This document shows, one piece after another, positions 24,342 through 32,750 of a stretch of DNA of 53,959 bases. This stretch comes from JBFHRB01 sp041591915 (GTDB lineage Bacteria > Actinomycetota > Nitriliruptoria > Nitriliruptorales > Nitriliruptoraceae). The notes beneath the pieces were generated by a model that was not told where the DNA came from, made no database searches, and was given only the letters and a program-made list of their open reading frames with translations. How positions within the stretch are numbered: position 1 is the first letter of the stretch; every line of letters begins with the position of its first letter. The position numbers and the translations under genes were made by a program. Location of the stretch: assembly GCA_041591915.1 (NCBI GenBank), contig JBFHRB010000001.1, positions 1 through 53,959 of the forward strand, given 5' to 3'.

Positions 24342-25538
24342 TCACCGCCAGGCGGGCCCGGACGGCGCCCGGCCAGCGGCCACGCGCGAGCCGACGAAGT
24401 TGCGCTGCACCTCGACCGTGCCGGCCCCGATGTTGAGGCCACGGATGTCGCGGTAGATGCGCTCGACCGGGAACTCGCGCGAGTAGCCGTAGCCGCCGAG
24501 GAGCTGGATGGCCTCGTCGCACACGTACTTGGCGGCGAGGTTCGCCTTCGCCTTCGCCATGCCGGTCTCGAGGGCGGGCGGCGTGCCGTGCACGTCGGCC
24601 AGGGCGACCGCCCGGTAGAGGAGCAACCGGGCGCTCTCGAGCTCGATCGCCATGTCGGCGAACTTCCACTGCAGGCCCTGCAGATCGCGCAGCGCCTTGC
24701 CGCCGATGACCCGGTCGTTGGCGTAGGCGACGGCGTGCTCGAGCGCTGAGTGGGCCGCCCCGACGCACATCGCGGCGTTGCCGCAGCGCTCGTGGTTGAG
24801 GTGGGCCAGCAGCGTCCGGAAGGCCGCCTCGTCGTCGCCATGGACGACGACGTCGTCGGGCGTGACCACGACGTCGTCGAAGACGAGCTCCGCCTCCGTG
24901 ACGCCCTTGAGGCCCATCTTCTTGTGCGTGCCGGCGATGCTGACGCCGTCCGCCGAGAGGTCGACGACCACCGAGCCGATGCCCTTGGCGCCCTGGCTCC
25001 CAGGGAAGCGCGTCCACACCAGGCACGCGTCGGCCTTGTGCCCGCCCGTGACGTAGTTCTTGTAGGCGTTGAGCCGCCACGTTCCGTCGCCGGCGTCGGT
25101 CATCGACGCACGCATCTCCATCACGGCGGAGCCGGCCTCGGCCTCCGTGATGCCGAGGCAGAACAGCGACTCGCCGGAGGCGGCGCGTGGGAGCCACCGG
25201 TCCTTGAGCACGTCGGTGCCGAGGTGCTCGATCGCGCGGGGTGCGCCGTTGTAGACGAGCTGCAGCAGGATGGCGCTCGACACGTCCCCGTGTGCGAGCT
25301 CCTCGAGGACGATGGTCGACTCGACGTCGCCCATGCCCATGCCGCCCCAACGCTCCCCGGTGGTGATGCCGTTGAGGCCGGCCTGCTGGTAGGCCTTCCA
25401 CGCCTCCTCGGGGAAGCGTTCGTGCTCGTCCCAGTCAGCGGCGCGCGGGGCGAGGTCGCGCTCGGCCACCTCGCGAGCCAGCGCTCGCAGGGCGGCCTGG
25501 TCCTCGGTGTCGGCGAGCAGGTCGCGTCCGGCGTCCAC
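24342..25538 (-). CDS. Acyl-CoA dehydrogenase (short/branched-chain-like)
   Basis: 398 residues and a different subfamily from the other ACADs here: GITEAEAGSAVMEM, NYVTGGHKADACLVW, HKKMGLKGVTEAEL and LLGGYGYSREFPVERIYRDIR resemble butyryl- and isovaleryl-type enzymes. The C-terminal catalytic position (GAGTVEVQRN) is Ala, not Glu, so the base must lie elsewhere, as in isovaleryl-CoA dehydrogenase, or be absent. The GTG start has GAGGAG upstream. A TAGGCT -10 lies at 25575 to 25570 next to the operator. Confidence 0.88.
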   Translation of the reverse strand: MDAGRDLLADTEDQAALRALAREVAERDLAPRAADWDEHERFPEEAWKAYQQAGLNGITTGERWGGMGMGDVESTIVLEELAHGDVSSAILLQLVYNGAPRAIEHLGTDVLKDRWLPRAASGESLFCLGITEAEAGSAVMEMRASMTDAGDGTWRLNAYKNYVTGGHKADACLVWTRFPGSQGAKGIGSVVVDLSADGVSIAGTHKKMGLKGVTEAELVFDDVVVTPDDVVVHGDDEAAFRTLLAHLNHERCGNAAMCVGAAHSALEHAVAYANDRVIGGKALRDLQGLQWKFADMAIELESARLLLYRAVALADVHGTPPALETGMAKAKANLAAKYVCDEAIQLLGGYGYSREFPVERIYRDIRGLNIGAGTVEVQRNFVGSRVAAGRAPSGPAWR

Positions 25539-25575
25539 GCGGGCTCCTCGATGTCGCGTGCGTGGCCCTAGCCTA

Positions 25576-25589
25576 TGACACGCGTGTCA
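25576..25589. promoter_or_regulatory. Perfect operator palindrome TGACACGCGTGTCA
   Basis: A perfect 14-bp inverted repeat, followed by GGGAAT. Overlapping -10 boxes TAGCCT (25569-25574, plus) and TAGGCT (25575 to 25570, minus) abut it, so it covers the start site of the amidohydrolase gene and the -35 region of the divergent ACAD operon. Confidence 0.8.
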
Positions 25590-25604
25590 GGGAATGGGGA
25601 GTCC

Positions 25605-26753
25605 GTGCCGTCCGTCATCGATGTCGACCAGCACCTGTACGAGCCGCGGGGCATGTGGCGCGAGCACATGGACCCCGCCGACCGCGACGTCGCGCTCGAC
25701 CTCGTGGACGACGAGCTGGGCTGGACGTGGCTCACGCTCGGCGACCGGCGCCTCCACCTCGCCGAGCAGCACCGCCCCGGCAACATCGTGGCGCTGGGTG
25801 AGATGCGGCAGCGGGTCGAGCGTGGCCAGCCTCCGGAGGTGCACTACGACGAGTGGCTGCCGGCGAACTACGTCGACCCCGACGTGCGCCTGGGCTTCCT
25901 CGACGAGCACGGCCTCGACGCCACTGTCCTGTTCCCGAACCACGGCCTGCTCTGGGAGCGTCAGGTCGACGACCTGCGGACCCTGCAGGCGAACATGCGC
26001 GCGCACAACCGGTGGATCGGCGCCGTGACCCGCGGGGGGCGGGGCCGGCTGCACGGGGTCGGCCACCTCGACCTGCGCGACCTCGACTGGCTGCGGGCCG
26101 AGCTGGCCCGCCTGTCGGACGACGGCGTTCGCGCGGCGATGATCGCGCCCGGTCCGGTCGACGGTCGTTCGCTGGCGCACGCGGACCTCGATCCCGTGTG
26201 GGCAGCGTTCGTCGAGTTCGGCGTCGCCCCGGTGTTCCACGTCGGCGCGCACGCCCGCCCGTTCGTCGACGCCTGGTACGACCAGGAGCCCGACCCGGTC
26301 AACGCCGTGACGGACGCCGTGCTGCTCTGGGCCGGACCGGCGGTGGCGCTCACGAACATGGCGGTGTTCGGCGTCTTCGAGCGGCACCCCGAGCTGCGCG
26401 TCGGCGTCGTCGAGCTCACGTCGAACTGGGTGCCGACGTGGCTGTTGACGCTCGACGGCGGTCGCGCGTTCATCGCCTCGCTGATGGGTGGGCCGTTCGT
26501 CGACCTGCCGCTGCAGCCCAGCGACTACATCCGCCGGCAGGTCCGGGTCGCCGCGCTCGCGTACGAGCTCCCCGGCCGCCTCGTCGAGCAGGCGGGCGAG
26601 GACCTGTTCATGTTCGGGTCGGACTGGCCGCACGCCGAGGGGATCGCCGAGCCGGTCGCCGGCTACGCCTACGGGACCGAGGAGCTGACGGGGCGTGCAC
26701 GTGACCAGCTCTACGGCGGCAACGCCGCCTGGCTGCTGGGGCTCGGCGGCTGA
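25605..26753 (+). CDS. Amidohydrolase family (ACMSD-like) metal-dependent hydrolase or decarboxylase
   Basis: 382 residues. It opens with VIDVDQHLYEP, where family members have an HxH or related metal motif; here it reads D-Q-H. FHVGAHARP and FMFGSDWPHAEG supply the later His and the catalytic Asp. Relatives include gamma-resorcylate and ACMS decarboxylases and unclassified hydrolases in lipid catabolism. GTG 25605 has GGGGAG upstream. An in-frame ATG at 25575 lies inside the operator and is rejected. It is transcribed alone before the inverted-repeat-flanked HNH gene. Confidence 0.85.
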   Translation: MPSVIDVDQHLYEPRGMWREHMDPADRDVALDLVDDELGWTWLTLGDRRLHLAEQHRPGNIVALGEMRQRVERGQPPEVHYDEWLPANYVDPDVRLGFLDEHGLDATVLFPNHGLLWERQVDDLRTLQANMRAHNRWIGAVTRGGRGRLHGVGHLDLRDLDWLRAELARLSDDGVRAAMIAPGPVDGRSLAHADLDPVWAAFVEFGVAPVFHVGAHARPFVDAWYDQEPDPVNAVTDAVLLWAGPAVALTNMAVFGVFERHPELRVGVVELTSNWVPTWLLTLDGGRAFIASLMGGPFVDLPLQPSDYIRRQVRVAALAYELPGRLVEQAGEDLFMFGSDWPHAEGIAEPVAGYAYGTEELTGRARDQLYGGNAAWLLGLGG

Positions 26754-26761
26754 CGACCTGC

Positions 26762-26808
26762 GGGTCGTGCTCCTCCGCTTCGGGGGTCGTGCTCGTCTCC
26801 GCTTCGGG
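26762..26808 (+). repeat. Imperfect tandem duplication of the inverted-repeat end
   Basis: The 23 bases at 26762-26784 recur at 26784-26808 with a single 2-nt insertion. The second copy is the outer part of the left inverted repeat. Confidence 0.7.
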
Positions 26809-26832
26809 CAGTGGTCGCCCTGCGGCGAGCCG
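26783..26832 (+). repeat. Left 50-bp inverted repeat flanking the DUF222-HNH gene
   Basis: Without any gap, 41 of 50 positions match the reverse complement of 28401-28450. Longest identical blocks are GGGGTCGTGCT at the outer end and GCCCTGCGGCGA near the inner end. Confidence 0.75.
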
Positions 26833-26951
26833 AGAAGCCTCAAGACCAGCCTCGCCTACGGGCAACCATCCGCCCTTCGCTGGGGTGGGGTGTCTGAGCC
26901 GTCTCGGGCAGCCGTGTAGGCCGCGCACCGGGTGGGTGGCGGCTCGTCGGG

Positions 26952-28304
26952 TCAGTGGGGTCTTCGTCGGAGCCGCACGGTGTCGGCGGCGATGGTGACG
27001 GTGGTGTCGGTGGCGATGTGGCGCCAGGTGCGGGTGCCGTCGCGGTTGGCCGCGTGGGTCCAAGCGCCGTTGGTCTTGACGGTGTGGTGCCGCCGACAGG
27101 TCGGGGCGATGTTGGGCAGGTCGGTGCGTCCGCCGTGTCGCCACTCGTGGGCGTGATCGAGGTCGGCGGTGCGTGCGGGGCGTCGGCAGCCGGGGTGGAT
27201 ACAGGTGGAGTGCATCGCCAGGGAGGCGTCGCGTAGCCAGCCGGGTGGGATGCGGGTGCGGCGTCCGACGCCGATGGCGTCGCCGTGGTCGTCGAGCACG
27301 ATCAGCCGCACCGCGGCCCCGTCCTCGTCCATCAGCCGCCGAGCGGTCTTGCCGGTCACCCGGAGGCGTCCGCCGGTGAGGGTGGTGAGTAGGTGTGCGG
27401 GTCGGTGGGCGAGCCAGAGGAGGGTCTCGAGGTCGCAGGTGACCATCACCTTGGGCTTGGCCCTGCGCGGTCCGCTGTCGCCCTCGCCCGCGCTGGGGCT
27501 GCCGGCGAGCCACGCCTCGCACAGAGACACGAGCCGGTCAGCACGCTGGCGCCCGATCCGTTCACGGTTGCGGCCGCGCGACTCGTCATCGACCGAAGCC
27601 TCGAGCCCGTCAGTATCGGGCGTGAGCGCCTCGGCGATCGTCGCGAACCCCACGGCGTCGAACTCGCCGTACAGCTGACCGCCGGTGCCGTCGAGCCGCG
27701 GCTGCAAGGCGAGGAACGACCCCTCACGCGCCCGCTCCTCGGAGGTCTCGAGGTCTCGGTGGCGGATCTCGTCCACCAGCTCGGTCACCCGGTACAGGAT
27801 CGCCTCGGGCTCGGCATTGGCGAACACGTCCAACCGCTCCGAGATCGCCGCATCCACCTCGGCCGCCTGCTCGCTGCGCAGGCGTCGGCAGTCCAGCACG
27901 ATCGACCGGACCTGCCCCCACGACAATCGCCCGGCCCGGAACGCCCCGAGCGTCCGCGGCATCCGCCCCAACACGTCCGCGGCTGTCACGAGCATCCGTC
28001 GGTCCGCGGGCACCGCCCCACAGTTGCGCAGCAACCAGATCTCGACCGGCAACCCGGTCACGGCCTCGACCCCACCACGGCCCTGCAGCTCGACGAGCAG
28101 GCTGACCATGCGGGCCGTCATCTGATCCACGGCCTGCGCGAGGTCCACGAGCTCGGCCAGCTGCGGCACCGGCTGCCCGGCGTAGCCCTCTCGGTCGGGC
28201 ACTTCGACGGAGGCCCCGTACGTCGCCCGCGCCTCACACGCCAAGACGTCCCGCCGCTGCAGCAGCGGCCGATCACCAAGGCGGAGTCGCGAGGTCAACG
28301 TCAT
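26952..28304 (-). CDS. DUF222 domain HNH endonuclease (13E12 repeat family)
   Basis: 450 residues. The N-terminal two thirds are DUF222: helical, with a VDQMTARMVSLLVELQ helix and LSWGQVRSIV. The C-terminus is an HNH nuclease: zinc-type Cys 368, 373 and 403, the core DLDH (H384), N398 and H406-H407 (CRRHHTVKT). The family is a predicted DNA endonuclease of unknown biological role. The ATG lies 6 nt after a TACGGT -10, so the mRNA is probably leaderless. The gene lies inside a pair of 50-bp inverted repeats, between unrelated genes. Confidence 0.9.
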   Translation of the reverse strand: MTLTSRLRLGDRPLLQRRDVLACEARATYGASVEVPDREGYAGQPVPQLAELVDLAQAVDQMTARMVSLLVELQGRGGVEAVTGLPVEIWLLRNCGAVPADRRMLVTAADVLGRMPRTLGAFRAGRLSWGQVRSIVLDCRRLRSEQAAEVDAAISERLDVFANAEPEAILYRVTELVDEIRHRDLETSEERAREGSFLALQPRLDGTGGQLYGEFDAVGFATIAEALTPDTDGLEASVDDESRGRNRERIGRQRADRLVSLCEAWLAGSPSAGEGDSGPRRAKPKVMVTCDLETLLWLAHRPAHLLTTLTGGRLRVTGKTARRLMDEDGAAVRLIVLDDHGDAIGVGRRTRIPPGWLRDASLAMHSTCIHPGCRRPARTADLDHAHEWRHGGRTDLPNIAPTCRRHHTVKTNGAWTHAANRDGTRTWRHIATDTTVTIAADTVRLRRRPH

Positions 28305-28310
28305 GCCAGC

Positions 28311-28316
28311 ACCGTA
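28311..28316 (-). promoter_or_regulatory. -10 box TACGGT of the HNH gene
   Basis: On the minus strand TACGGT is followed by 6 nt and the ATG at 28304, implying a leaderless transcript. It lies inside the inverted-repeat-bounded unit, so the unit carries its own promoter. Confidence 0.6.
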
Positions 28317-28400
28317 GAACCGGGGTGTGACACGGATCCCGACGCTCACCACAGCCGTCCACACCCGAACGGCCGCCGCCCGCAAGGGCTCCGGCCTGTC

Positions 28401-28450
28401 CGGATCGCCGCAGGGCAGCCACCGCCCGTAGCGGACCGCAGCACGACCCC
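28401..28450 (-). repeat. Right 50-bp inverted repeat flanking the DUF222-HNH gene
   Basis: Matches the left repeat (26783-26832) in inverted orientation at 41 of 50 positions. Its outer end is 66 bp from the ung start codon, close to the predicted ung promoter. Confidence 0.75.
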
Positions 28451-28465
28451 AGGACGCCCGCCCCC

Positions 28466-28471
28466 TAGGCT
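28466..28471 (+). promoter_or_regulatory. Candidate -10 box TAGGCT of ung
   Basis: TAGGCT lies 44 nt before the GTG start. Its -35 region would fall at the outer edge of the right inverted repeat. Confidence 0.45.
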
Positions 28472-28515
28472 CCACCCCACCTTCCCCACCGCACGACACG
28501 ACACGGGGGAGAGGT

Positions 28516-29220
28516 GTGTCCGCACCGGACTTCCGAAGCACCATCGACCCGGGCTGGGCGACGGCACTCGAGCCCGTCGCCGACCGGATCCGCGAGCTCG
28601 GGGAGTTCCTGCGCGCGGAGCAGGCGGCGGGGCGGCCGTTCCTGCCGGCCGGCAAGGACGTGCTGCGGGCCTTCCGCACCCCGTTCGATCAGGTACGGGT
28701 CGTCGTCGTCGGCCAGGACCCGTACCCGACACCGGGCCACCCGATCGGGCTCTGCTTCGCCGTCGCGCCCGACGTGCAGCCGCTCCCGAAGAGCCTGCAG
28801 AACATCTACCGGGAGTACGTGGACGACCTCGGCCTTCCGATGCCGGCCAACGGCGACCTGACGCCCTGGACCGAGCAGGGCGTGCTCCTGCTCAACCGCG
28901 TCCTGTCCGTGCGCCCCGGAGCGCCGGCCTCGCACCGCGGCAAGGGCTGGGAGGAGGTCACCGAGCAGGCGCTGCGAGCCCTCGGCGACCGCGGGGGTCC
29001 GCTCGTGGCGGTCCTGTGGGGCCGCGACGCGCGCAACGCCCGCGCCTTCCTCGGCGACACCCCGGCGATCGAATCCCCGCACCCTTCCCCGCTGTCGGCC
29101 CACCGCGGCTTCTTCGGGTCGCGCCCCTTCAGCCGCGCCAACGCGCTGCTGGGGGAGCGGGGTGGCGAGCCGATCGACTGGCGGCTCCCGACGCCCGAGG
29201 ACCTCCGCGCGACCGCGTGA
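28516..29220 (+). CDS. ung: Uracil-DNA glycosylase, family 1
   Basis: 234 residues. It excises uracil from DNA at the start of base-excision repair. The catalytic water-activating motif GQDPYP is at 66-71 (D68), and the minor-groove HPSPLS loop is at 189-194. NRVLSVRPGAPASHRG and VAVLWGRDA match the family. The length is normal. The GTG is preceded by GGGGGAGAGG. It appears to be an independent housekeeping gene, without the operator palindrome seen around the CoA genes. Confidence 0.95.
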   Translation: MSAPDFRSTIDPGWATALEPVADRIRELGEFLRAEQAAGRPFLPAGKDVLRAFRTPFDQVRVVVVGQDPYPTPGHPIGLCFAVAPDVQPLPKSLQNIYREYVDDLGLPMPANGDLTPWTEQGVLLLNRVLSVRPGAPASHRGKGWEEVTEQALRALGDRGGPLVAVLWGRDARNARAFLGDTPAIESPHPSPLSAHRGFFGSRPFSRANALLGERGGEPIDWRLPTPEDLRATA

Positions 29221-29283
29221 CCCCCTTCCGCTGCGTCCCGCGCGGTCCTACGTTCGTCGCGGACGTCCAACGGGAGTACGCAC

Positions 29284-29793
29284 GTGACCGACATCGCGAC
29301 CGCCATCGGCAACGCCGTCGACTACCTGAGCCAGCACCGGGAGGAGGCCGCGTACACCGACTCGATCGCGACGGCAACGCTCGGCGACGCCCTGCGGGTC
29401 GAGATCGTCGGTCCCGACGGCGAGGCGCTCACCACCGACATGCCGCAGAGCATCGGCGGACACGGCGAGCAGCCCTCGCCCGGGTGGCTCTTCCGCGCAG
29501 CCATCGCGTCATGCAACGCCTCGCTCATCGGGATGCACGCGGCCCGCGCCGGCATCGAGGTCGACAGCCTGACGGTCGAGGTCGACTCCGCCTCGAACGA
29601 CCTCGGGATCCTCGGGATCGACCCGCACGTCCACGCGGGGCCGGAGCAGGTCTCCGTCAGGGTCACCATCGAGGCGGCCGACGCGGACGCGGAAACGCTG
29701 CGCGAGCTCGTCGAGGACGCGGTCGCCCACTGTCCGGTCCACGATGCGGTCGGCCGCGCCGTGCCGATGTCCGTCGACGTCACCGTGGCCTGA
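29284..29793 (+). CDS. OsmC family protein
   Basis: 169 residues. OsmC/Ohr proteins reduce organic hydroperoxides with two Cys residues. Here the first is in AAIASCNASLIG and the second in AVAHCPVHDAV. PSPGWLFRAA and AGIEVDSLTVEV fit the fold, and it looks closer to the OsmC-like group than to Ohr. The GTG start has GGGAG upstream. It follows ung by 63 nt and may be read from its promoter. No operator palindrome precedes it. Confidence 0.85.
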   Translation: MTDIATAIGNAVDYLSQHREEAAYTDSIATATLGDALRVEIVGPDGEALTTDMPQSIGGHGEQPSPGWLFRAAIASCNASLIGMHAARAGIEVDSLTVEVDSASNDLGILGIDPHVHAGPEQVSVRVTIEAADADAETLRELVEDAVAHCPVHDAVGRAVPMSVDVTVA

Positions 29794-29804
29794 GCCCCTG
29801 CGCC

Positions 29805-29823
29805 TAGGCTGACGCGCACGTCA
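29805..29823 (+). promoter_or_regulatory. Promoter/operator: TAGGCT fused to TGACGCGCACGTCA
   Basis: The -10 box TAGGCT (29805-29810) shares its last base with the palindrome (29810-29823), which is followed by GGG. Binding would cover the transcription start of the FadD-ACAD operon. Confidence 0.75.
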
Positions 29824-29837
29824 GGGAGGCGCGTCGA

Positions 29838-31619
29838 GTGCAGGACACGGAGCCGGGGGTGGCAACCCGCGATGCCCCCGCGCCCGGCAAGGGCCCGATC
29901 CCGTTCGGGTCGGTTGCCGAGCTGCTGCGACGCAACGTCGACGCGCGGGCGGACGAGCCGTTCGTCCTCTTCGGCGACGAGGTCGCCTTCACGCATCGCG
30001 ACTACGCGGAGGCGTGCCGCCGCTGGGCGACCGTCCTCGCCGACCTCGCCGGCACCGAGGCGCCACGTCACGTCGGGCTGCTGCTGCAGAACACGCCGAC
30101 CTACCTCGCCATCCTCGGCGGGGCCGCGCTGGCAGGTGTGACCGTCGTCGGCCTCAACGACACGCGCCACGGAACCGAGCTGCGACGCGACATCGAGCAC
30201 ACGGACTGCCGGGCCGTGATCGTCGAGCCGGCGACCGCTGCGCTCCTCGCCGACCTCGACCTCGACGTGCCCGTGCTGACCACGTGGGCGTTCGCCAGCG
30301 ATGCCGCGCCAGAGGCCGCGGCACGCGCCCCCGCCGCCGGCTCGGACACCGATGTCGACGCGCTCGTCGCCGCGGCCGACCCTGTCGACCTCGAAACCCC
30401 GCCGCCCGACCTCGCGACCACCTGGTGCCTCGTCCTCACCTCCGGATCGACCAGCGCCCCCAAGGCCGTCATCTGCTCGCAGCGACGGCTGCTGCAGTCG
30501 GGGGAGCGGCTACGGATGCTGATCGGCGTCACGCCGGCGGACACGGCCTACGTGTCGATGCCGCTGTTCCACTCGAACTCGATCATGGTCGGGTTCCTGC
30601 CGGCGCTGATCGCGGGTGCGTCGATCGGGCTGGCCCGCAGGTTCACGGCGTCCGGATGGCTGCCAGACGTCCGCCGCTACGGGGCGACCTACTGGAACTA
30701 CACCGGCCAGCCCCTGAGCTACATCCTCGCGACACCGGAGGCCGACGACGACGCCGACAACAGCATCCGCCGGGTCTTCGGCAACGAGGCCTCGCCCGAG
30801 TCGCAGACGCGGTTCGCGGCGCGCTTCGGCTGTGAGGTCGTCGACATGTTCGGGGCGTCCGAGGGCGGCGTCGGGATCATCCCGTCACCCGACACCCCGC
30901 CCGGCGCGCTGGGCAAGCCCCCGCCGAACGTGCTCGTCCTCGACCAGACGGGCACGCCGTGCCCGACCGCCGAGTTCGACGAGCACGGCCGGGTCATCAA
31001 CCTGATGGACTGCATCGGCGAGATCGTCAACATCGAGGGCGCGGGCCCGTTCGAGGGCTACTACCGCAACGACGAGGCCAATGCCGTCGCCACCCGCTTC
31101 GGCTACTACTGGACCGGCGACCTCGGCTACGTCGACCGCGACGGGTGGCTCTACTTCGCCGGACGCGACGAGTCGTGGATCCGCGTCGGCGGCGAGAACT
31201 TCACGCCCGGACCGATCGAGCGCGTCGTCTCCCGCCACCCCGACGTGCTCGTGTCCACCGTGTACGGCGTGCCCGACGCGGACGCCGGCGACCAGGTCGT
31301 CGCGGCGATCCAGCTCGGCGACGGTGCGGAGTTCGACGGGGCCGGTTTCGCGACGTGGCTCGACGCGCAGGGCGACCTCAGCGCCACCTGGTCACCGCGC
31401 TACGTCCGGGTCTCGGACGAGCTCCCTCGGACCGCGACCAACAAGGTCCTGACGCGCCAGCTCCGCACCGAGGGCCTGCACCTGGATCGCATCGGGGCGG
31501 ACGAGGTGTACGTGCGCGACCGCGGTGCCGACGCCTTCCGTCCGTTCACGGCCGACGACGAGGCCGCGCTGGCCGCCGAGTTCGCTGCGGCGGGCCGCAG
31601 CCGGTTCTGGGAGCGGTAG
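29838..31619 (+). CDS. Acyl-CoA synthetase (FadD type, FadD17-like)
   Basis: 593 residues. The P-loop LTSGSTSAPKAV has Ala before Pro where Gly is usual. FGASEGGVGIIPS, YYWTGDLGYVDRDGW, hinge GRDESWIRVGGEN and the catalytic Lys in TATNKVLTRQL follow. It is long for the family, with an Ala/Asp-rich insert between the early helices and the P-loop. Similar FadDs activate steroid side-chain or branched acids. The GTG has GGGAGG upstream, and the ACAD follows after 2 nt. Confidence 0.9.
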   Translation: MQDTEPGVATRDAPAPGKGPIPFGSVAELLRRNVDARADEPFVLFGDEVAFTHRDYAEACRRWATVLADLAGTEAPRHVGLLLQNTPTYLAILGGAALAGVTVVGLNDTRHGTELRRDIEHTDCRAVIVEPATAALLADLDLDVPVLTTWAFASDAAPEAAARAPAAGSDTDVDALVAAADPVDLETPPPDLATTWCLVLTSGSTSAPKAVICSQRRLLQSGERLRMLIGVTPADTAYVSMPLFHSNSIMVGFLPALIAGASIGLARRFTASGWLPDVRRYGATYWNYTGQPLSYILATPEADDDADNSIRRVFGNEASPESQTRFAARFGCEVVDMFGASEGGVGIIPSPDTPPGALGKPPPNVLVLDQTGTPCPTAEFDEHGRVINLMDCIGEIVNIEGAGPFEGYYRNDEANAVATRFGYYWTGDLGYVDRDGWLYFAGRDESWIRVGGENFTPGPIERVVSRHPDVLVSTVYGVPDADAGDQVVAAIQLGDGAEFDGAGFATWLDAQGDLSATWSPRYVRVSDELPRTATNKVLTRQLRTEGLHLDRIGADEVYVRDRGADAFRPFTADDEAALAAEFAAAGRSRFWER

Positions 31620-31621
31620 GC

Positions 31622-32746
31622 GTGGACCTCTCGCTGACCCCCCAGCAGGAGGCGTTCGTCGCCGAGGCCGAGGCATGGCTGGCCGCCAACCACGAGCCGC
31701 CGCCCGACGGCCTGTCCGACGACGAGGCGATCGAGTGGGGGCGCCGGTGGCAGCGCCGCCTCGCCGAGGGCCGCTGGGTCGGGCTCGACTGGCCGACCGA
31801 CGCCGGCGGCCGGGGCGCGTCGGCCCTCGAGGTCGCGCTCTTCAACCTCGTCTACGCGCGCACCGGGGCGCCACAGCCCGTGAACCGCGTCGGGCTCTCC
31901 CACGCCGGGCCCACGATCATCGCCCACGGCACCGACGAGCAGCGCCAGCGGTTCCTGCCGCCGCTGCTGCGCGCCGACGAGATCTGGTGCCAGATGTTCA
32001 GCGAGCCCCAGGCCGGCAGCGACCTCGCGAGCCTGCAGACCACCGCGACCCCGACCGACGGCGGCTGGGTCGTGAGCGGCCAGAAGGTCTGGACCAGCTA
32101 CGCCCAGTACGCACGGTGGGGGATCTGCCTCGTACGCACCGACCCCGACGCGAAGAAGCACGCGGGGCTGAGCTACCTGGTCGTCGACATGCAGGCGGAC
32201 GGGATCGACATCCGCCCGCTCCGGCAGCTCACCGGCGAGGAGGAGTTCTCCGAGGTGTTCATGGACGAGGTGTTCGTCCCGCGCGAGCACCTCGTCGGAG
32301 ACGAGAACGACGGCTGGCGCGTCGCCGCCACGACGCTCGCCCACGAGCGCGGCATCGGGTTCCCGTTCAAGGAGCAGGCGGTGCAGGAGGTCTGGCTCCG
32401 CCGCCTCGTGGACACGGCGGCCGACCAAGGGCTCCTCGACGACCTGCTCGTGGCCGAGGACGTGGCCCAGGCCTACATCGACCTGCGCCTGCTCGCGATC
32501 GCCAACCTCCGCACGATCTCACGGCTCGAGGCGGGGGAGGAGGCCGGCCCGGAGACCAGCTGGGTCAAGCTCCAGTGGAGCAACCTCACCCAGCACCAGT
32601 CCGCCCTCGGTGCCCGGCTCTTCCCCGACGACCCCGAGTGGCAACGCCAGGGCCTGTGGTCGCTCGCCGCGACGATCGCGGGTGGCACCAGCGAGATCCA
32701 GCGGACGATCCTCGCGGACCGCGCGCTCGGCCTCCCGCGGGGCTGA
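31622..32746 (+). CDS. Acyl-CoA dehydrogenase, large-subunit FadE type
   Basis: 374 residues. FSEPQAGSDLASL, KVWTSYAQYARWG, FSEVFMDEVFVPRE and AGGTSEIQRTILADRALGLP. The C-terminal Glu position is Gly. It is close in type to the 20606-21790 enzyme. The GTG starts 2 nt after the FadD stop, so ligase and dehydrogenase are coupled: activation followed by the first oxidation. No small-subunit partner lies next to it. Confidence 0.9.
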   Translation: MDLSLTPQQEAFVAEAEAWLAANHEPPPDGLSDDEAIEWGRRWQRRLAEGRWVGLDWPTDAGGRGASALEVALFNLVYARTGAPQPVNRVGLSHAGPTIIAHGTDEQRQRFLPPLLRADEIWCQMFSEPQAGSDLASLQTTATPTDGGWVVSGQKVWTSYAQYARWGICLVRTDPDAKKHAGLSYLVVDMQADGIDIRPLRQLTGEEEFSEVFMDEVFVPREHLVGDENDGWRVAATTLAHERGIGFPFKEQAVQEVWLRRLVDTAADQGLLDDLLVAEDVAQAYIDLRLLAIANLRTISRLEAGEEAGPETSWVKLQWSNLTQHQSALGARLFPDDPEWQRQGLWSLAATIAGGTSEIQRTILADRALGLPRG

Positions 32747-32750
32747 CGGG

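Larger units (their letters stand above)
26783..28450. mobile_element. Putative DUF222-HNH element bounded by inverted repeats
   Basis: A 1.67-kb unit consisting of one HNH nuclease gene, with 50-bp ends that point inward. DUF222-HNH proteins include the 13E12 repeat family of mycobacteria, known for multicopy occurrence. No target-site duplication is evident. Mobility is inference. Confidence 0.5.

Noticed and set aside
25575..25604. ATG 25575 as the start of the amidohydrolase
   Set aside because: It is part of the palindrome itself. The extra residues have no counterpart in the family, and GTG 25605 has GGGGAG upstream.
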